Shown here: one piece after another, positions 5,731 to 5,823 of the stretch
How positions within the stretch are numbered: the first letter of the stretch is position 1
Layout: every line of letters begins with the position of its first letter
Assembly: GCA_041666985.1 (NCBI GenBank)
Contig: JBAYFV010000240.1
Coordinates: 1 to 5,823, forward strand
DNA: 5,823 nucleotides
Direction: 5' to 3'
From: GWF2-50-93 sp041666985
GTDB lineage: Bacteria; Verrucomicrobiota; Lentisphaeria; Victivallales; GWF2-50-93
The notes under the pieces: model-generated
What the model was told of the DNA's origin: nothing
Database searches by the model: none
The model's input: the letters and a program-made list of their open reading frames with translations, nothing else
Made by a program: the position numbers and the translations under genes

Positions 5731-5823
5731 AATACCAAAATAAATTCCAAACTTCAAACTCCAAGTACCAAACAACATAGAAAATTCCAAATTTCAAACA
5801 GATTCATAAAACAAAGAAAAGAA
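5731..5823. repeat. G-poor CAAA/TTCC degenerate repeat tract
   Basis: The last 93 bases hold only five G on the + strand and are built of related words. AAATTCCAAACTTCAAAC (5742-5759) recurs at 5782-5799 with one mismatch, a 40-bp period, and TACCAAA occurs at 5733 and 5766. No coding frame is visible. It runs off the window edge, so its length is unknown. Such tracts occur between genes in several PVC-like and candidate-phylum genomes (from memory). Confidence 0.55.

Overview
The window carries the conserved ribosome/membrane-insertion cluster rpmH-rnpA-yidD-yidC-jag on the + strand, followed by a tRNA-Pro(CGG). A three-gene block on the - strand diverges from it: a coiled-coil membrane protein, a small membrane protein and a metallo-beta-lactamase-fold hydrolase. 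YidC has a large periplasmic domain, so the host has a Gram-negative envelope. The C-terminal half of YidC and the intergenic repeat words (ACCACA...CACAAAG elements, CAAATTCCAAA-type tracts) remind me of the PVC superphylum (Lentisphaerota/Verrucomicrobiota-like) or a neighbouring lineage. That placement is an impression from reading, not a computed result.

Layout. 1-232: no gene, but a dense series of small GC-rich hairpins, the last of which may terminate the - strand unit. 233-847 (-): glyoxalase II-like hydrolase. 848-963: an 89-bp element with 9-bp terminal inverted repeats ends 4 bp short of the hydrolase start codon. 964-1170 (-) and 1173-1814 (-): two unrecognised membrane proteins, the second-listed being upstream and nearly overlapping the first. 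1815-2093: divergent promoter region. 2094-5518 (+): the five-gene cluster. rnpA/yidD and yidD/yidC overlap by 4 nt each, and a pair of hairpins sits between rpmH and rnpA. 5580-5657: tRNA-Pro, then a short GC hairpin and a G-poor CAAA/TTCC repeat tract to the end.

How the genes work together: L34 (ribosome), RnpA (tRNA 5' processing), YidD and YidC (membrane protein insertion) and a KH/R3H RNA-binding protein form the classical cluster that often lies near dnaA and mnmE. Neither of those is visible here; unrelated genes and a tRNA occupy the flanks.

The most unusual item is the Jag/KhpB-type protein. It lacks the Jag-N domain and has an approximately 70-residue Arg/Gly/Asp/Glu-rich, presumably disordered segment with eight RG dipeptides between its KH and R3H domains. 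I see no defence system, CRISPR array, insertion-sequence transposase or phage gene.
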